Source of the DNA: Copromyces sp. CBS 386.78
Taxonomy: Eukaryota; Ascomycota; Sordariomycetes; Sordariales; Sordariaceae
Assembly: GCA_030685235.1 (NCBI GenBank)
Contig: MU839089.1
Coordinates: forward strand, 416,467-480,466
DNA length: 64,000 bases
Direction of reading: 5' to 3'
A program made the position numbers and the translations under genes. Shown here in pieces: positions 60,801 to 64,000 of the stretch. The notes beneath the pieces are model-generated. The model saw only the letters and a program-made list of their open reading frames with translations, did not search any database and was not told the DNA's origin. Within the stretch, counting starts at the first letter, position 1; every line of letters begins with the position of its first letter.

Positions 60801-63800
60801 AGATTGCTTGGCAGCCAGTTGAGCGCCATCGTGGCTGTGGTGAGTACTCGGTGTCGAAAATACTGGGCAAACATAGACTAACATCAAGTAGACAAACACG
60901 CTTTGGGACAAGGTATGCCGTCTTCTCTCGACAACCGAACGCCCCGACCAGCAATTGGAAACACTCACCCGCATCCTCTGTGCCACTCTCGGTTCCTCTC
61001 ATCGATACATTGTCAACTCGGCTGTATCTCTCTGGAACAGACTGTATGGCAAGGCTGAGAAGCTCGAATATCCTGAAGAGCTTAAGCAAGTTCTTGCCAA
61101 ACTCCGGCCATACGCCGATCTGGTAACCCCAGGTCTAGCGTTCTCCAGCCTCGAGTATCCCTCCCACGAACCTGTCTTCGTCGAGTCGATGGAGGAGTTC
61201 AGCCTACCCAGACTTCCACCACCATCTTCAAGACGCACCACAAGAAGCGCCTCACGCACCAACTCGCCAGTCAAGACACCGGATCCTGTTAAGCGCAGGT
61301 CTCCGACCAAGCGACGTGCCAGCGCCACTCCCGAGGTCAAGAGCTCTGGCTTCAACCTTCGCCCTAAAGCCGCAGCACAGCGACTTCGGCACGATGACTC
61401 CCAGATCCAGTTTGCAGCGGTTGATTCCTCGCCCCAACTCAACCTCATCCACCAAGACTTGGAATCCCAGCTCCTCACCGAGCGTCAAAAGGAAGTCCGC
61501 GAGCGGCAAAAAGAAAACGCTGCTCTCTTCCCCGAACTCCGTTCCTCCCCAGCTACACGAACCCGAAGCTCCGCCCGTCTGGCCGCCCGCTCACGCGAGG
61601 GTTCCCCTTCAGGTGCTCATACTCCTCAAGCTGGAACTCCCAGTAACCCAGGAGGCAGATTCACCCATCATGTCAGCGGCACGCCCACCCCGCGCCGGGG
61701 CCAGGCGTTGACAGCGATTGTTGATCAGGACATGGACATGATGGACCCGCCCTCGTCACCGCCGATGATGGAACCAAGGAGGAATCCGCTCGCGGCCGAG
61801 ATAAGGTCCAGGTCGGCCAACACCAGCTTGCTGGATGATTGGCAGCTGTCGTCTTCTCCCATCTCGGGATCGCCGTTGCGTCAGCAGCAGTTTGCGCCGG
61901 TGCCGTCAAGTTTGGCTGTGGCTGCGGCTTTGGATGCTGTCAATGCTGCTGCGGTTGGGTCGTCTCCTCCTGCACCGGCTGAAGCTGAAGCGGATGGGCA
62001 AGATCTGATGGAGGAGGAGGAGGAGGATGATGATATTATTGAGGAAAGTGTCCTTCCTGATCAGGAGAATCAGGTTCTGCCGACCATGGAGCCGGCCAAG
62101 TCTGCCAAGGGAGCTCTTGGTATTTCTGCCAAGGGCTCAGCACTGCAAGGAGGTCATCTAGGTGTGCCACGGCAGGAAACGCCCGAGAAATCGGATCATG
62201 AGCTAGAGGAGTTTGTGGATGCGCCTAGTAGTCCGTTGCCACCGACGCCGCATCGTGCAGGTAGGTCGGCCACCGCCAAATCCACCACGACTCAAGCCAG
62301 CAACACAGACCCGGTCAAGAAAGCTGCTCCAGCAGCTCCCGCACCATCTCCGGCACTCACTCCTGCTTTCGCAACCGTTGCACCCACTATTGCTCCCGCA
62401 ACCACAGCAGCTGCACCTGCACCCGCACCCACCCCATCCGGTGCCCCCTCGTACGACGGCGGCGAATGGGACGACCGCTCCCTCCTCAAACTGGTAGTAG
62501 AGCTCGACTCGGGGAAACTCATCAACAGACAGGAGTACACCCGTCCCTCACCCTCGCTTTCGCCCGAGAAGCTTCCTCTCACAGCAGCCAACCTTGAGCC
62601 CAGTTCGAACCATTCTAATAGGCCTGGTGGTTCTGGTTCTGGACCCGCTTCAGCTGTTCCCTCTCCATCGCCGGCCGCTTCTTGCATCGTGGCTTTGGAC
62701 GACGATGATAATATCGTTGAAGAAAGCGATGTTCCAAAGCCGGCGCTGGCGCCCGTGGCAACGAGGGGAAGGGGAAGGGTGACGAGGTCGAGGGCTAGTT
62801 CTGTGGCTTCGAATCGGGAGGTTGAGGCTTCCGGTGAGCAGATTTCTAGCTCACAGGTGCAAGGAAAGGGGAAGGCAAAACTCAAGGGCCCGACGAGTGC
62901 ACGGGCGGGGGCGGGAGCGGGAGCGGGGAAGGGGAAGAGAAAGAGGGTGGCTTCTTTGGCTGAGGATAGTGCTGCTGCTGCTGGGACTGCTACTGGGACT
63001 GCTGCTGCTGGGACGGCTGGGACGGCTGGGACTGGGACTGCGCCTGGAAAGAAGAGGAAGGTTGGACGGTCTTCGTCTACTGCGCCTGTCTCGGTAGCGG
63101 TGGAGCAGGAAAAGAATCAAGTTCAGGTCCCCAAACCAGAACCCATTTTCTACGAGCGTTTGCCTCTCGCGGTCGCCTCGTCTAGGTCTTCCTCTTTGTC
63201 ACAACCACCGTCTAGCGGTGCTTCGTTGGTGTCGGTGGTGTCTAACTCGGTTCTTATTGAGCGAGCTAGGGGTGTTGCCCCTGGTGGTAGTGGTGCCCAG
63301 CGCATTGTACCCTCATCGCTGCCGCCGCAGATGTCGCAGTTATCCGCGCCGGCGCCTGTGCCTGGGCCGATGGAGGTTGAGATGGTAGAGGCTAGGGTGG
63401 GTGATGCTGCTGAGGCGAGTGAGCAAACTGGGGACTCTCAAGGGGCTCAAACTCAACGGGTCCAAGAGATAGAGGAGTTATCGTCCGATGGCGAAGAACT
63501 CGTGCAGTCTCAGATCGAGTTTGAAAGTAGGAGTGCGGATGAGAGGCAGTCGCTTTCTATGTCGCAGTTGGAAGAGGACTTGATTCCTAGCTCACCATTC
63601 ATGACGGTACCCGCTAGTGGGAGAAGCGGAAGTGGTGGAAGTGAGGATCTGGTGGTGAACGATAGCGTTCTTTCACAGCAGCAGGAGGAGGAGGAGCGAG
63701 ATGAAGAAGAGCGCATGGATATTGATGTCGATGAGCAACCGTCATGGTCAGCACAGCAGCAGCAGCAGCAGCAGCAGACGAAGAAACAAGAGGTGGGAAA

Positions 63801-64000
63801 CAACATGAACACGAACACGGGGTCAGAAGATGTGAAGCAGAAACAACGGGTGGAAGGGAGGCTGACGGAGGACGTTATTACCAGCGAAAGCAGCAGCGAA
63901 CCCGGAAACAAGCCACAAGACAGTCACCCAGCAAGTCTTCAGCAAAAGCCCCAACTCGGAACATGGCAACAGCAACAGCAACAACAAAATCAATCAAATC
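57864..64000 (+). CDS. rif1: RIF1 telomere/replication-timing protein, 3' truncated by window
   Basis: RIF1 recruits protein phosphatase 1 to chromatin, restrains origin firing and acts at telomeres and breaks. Two exons are visible, 57864-60839 and 60892-64000, joined in phase 0 across a GTGAGT...AAGTAG intron of 52 nt. This gives 2028 residues and the frame is still open at the window edge. The N-terminus has adjacent PP1-docking motifs, RVGF at residues 73-76 and SILK at 112-115. A HEAT-repeat body follows from about residue 145 to 1070 (LTRAFKVSNNLPDR, HLMQVVLIQNFSSK, LNAAFTIGHEVQLS, TNTLWDKVCRLL). The rest is disordered, with basic patches (GKGKRKR), TP/SP sites, acidic runs (EEEEEDDDIIEES) and polyglutamine. 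The C-terminal end is not in the window. Confidence 0.93.

Overview
The window is nuclear DNA of a filamentous ascomycete, most likely a Sordariales species close to Neurospora or Sordaria. The evidence is short introns with CTAAC-type branch points and GTRNGT donors, C-rich third codon positions in housekeeping genes, a VelB-type velvet regulator, a plant-type (class II) DAHP synthase, and many simple-sequence tracts in the spacers. The genus is inference; nothing here fixes the species.

Layout. 0.3-6.1 kb: a GRGGxGN-repeat (DUF3602) gene and the velvet regulator VelB, both on the minus strand. 6.1-14.4 kb: a long stretch with no convincing gene, apart from a tRNA-like Pol III element and an unassigned coding-like frame. 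14.4-20.2 kb: molybdenum cofactor sulfurase and CDC6, divergent. 20.2-24.6 kb: a damaged assembly region with an N gap and a 51-bp inverted repeat, a small membrane protein and microsatellites. 24.6-31.6 kb: a very large RhoGEF-BAR-SH3 protein. 33.5-38.0 kb: telomerase reverse transcriptase (TERT). 38.5-40.9 kb: a wax-synthase/MBOAT-like acyltransferase. 43.7-48.2 kb: a HYPK-like NatA partner, class II DAHP synthase and glucose-6-phosphate 1-epimerase. 48.9-49.1 kb: a second damaged assembly joint. 49.1-53.5 kb: a transcription factor with two C2H2 fingers and a Zn2Cys6 cluster. 55.1-64.0 kb: RIC8 and RIF1, divergent, with RIF1 running off the right edge.

Functional themes. CDC6 (origin licensing), TERT (telomere synthesis) and RIF1 (telomere and origin-timing control through PP1) lie within 45 kb, and each has a G1/S-type (MCB or SCB/E2F-like) motif upstream. 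VelB, RIC8 and the RhoGEF point to development, G-protein signalling and polarity. The Moco sulfurase, DAHP synthase, epimerase and acyltransferase are metabolic.

Most genes were rebuilt by hand-splicing exons, and each listed model keeps an open frame across its junctions. The most unusual signals are two genes, the RhoGEF and the DAHP synthase, whose UAG stop is followed in frame by 43 or 52 codons of coding-like sequence; a GC-AG intron inside the first zinc finger of the transcription factor; a possible 15-nt in-frame microexon in TERT; and two homopolymer-driven assembly artefacts.
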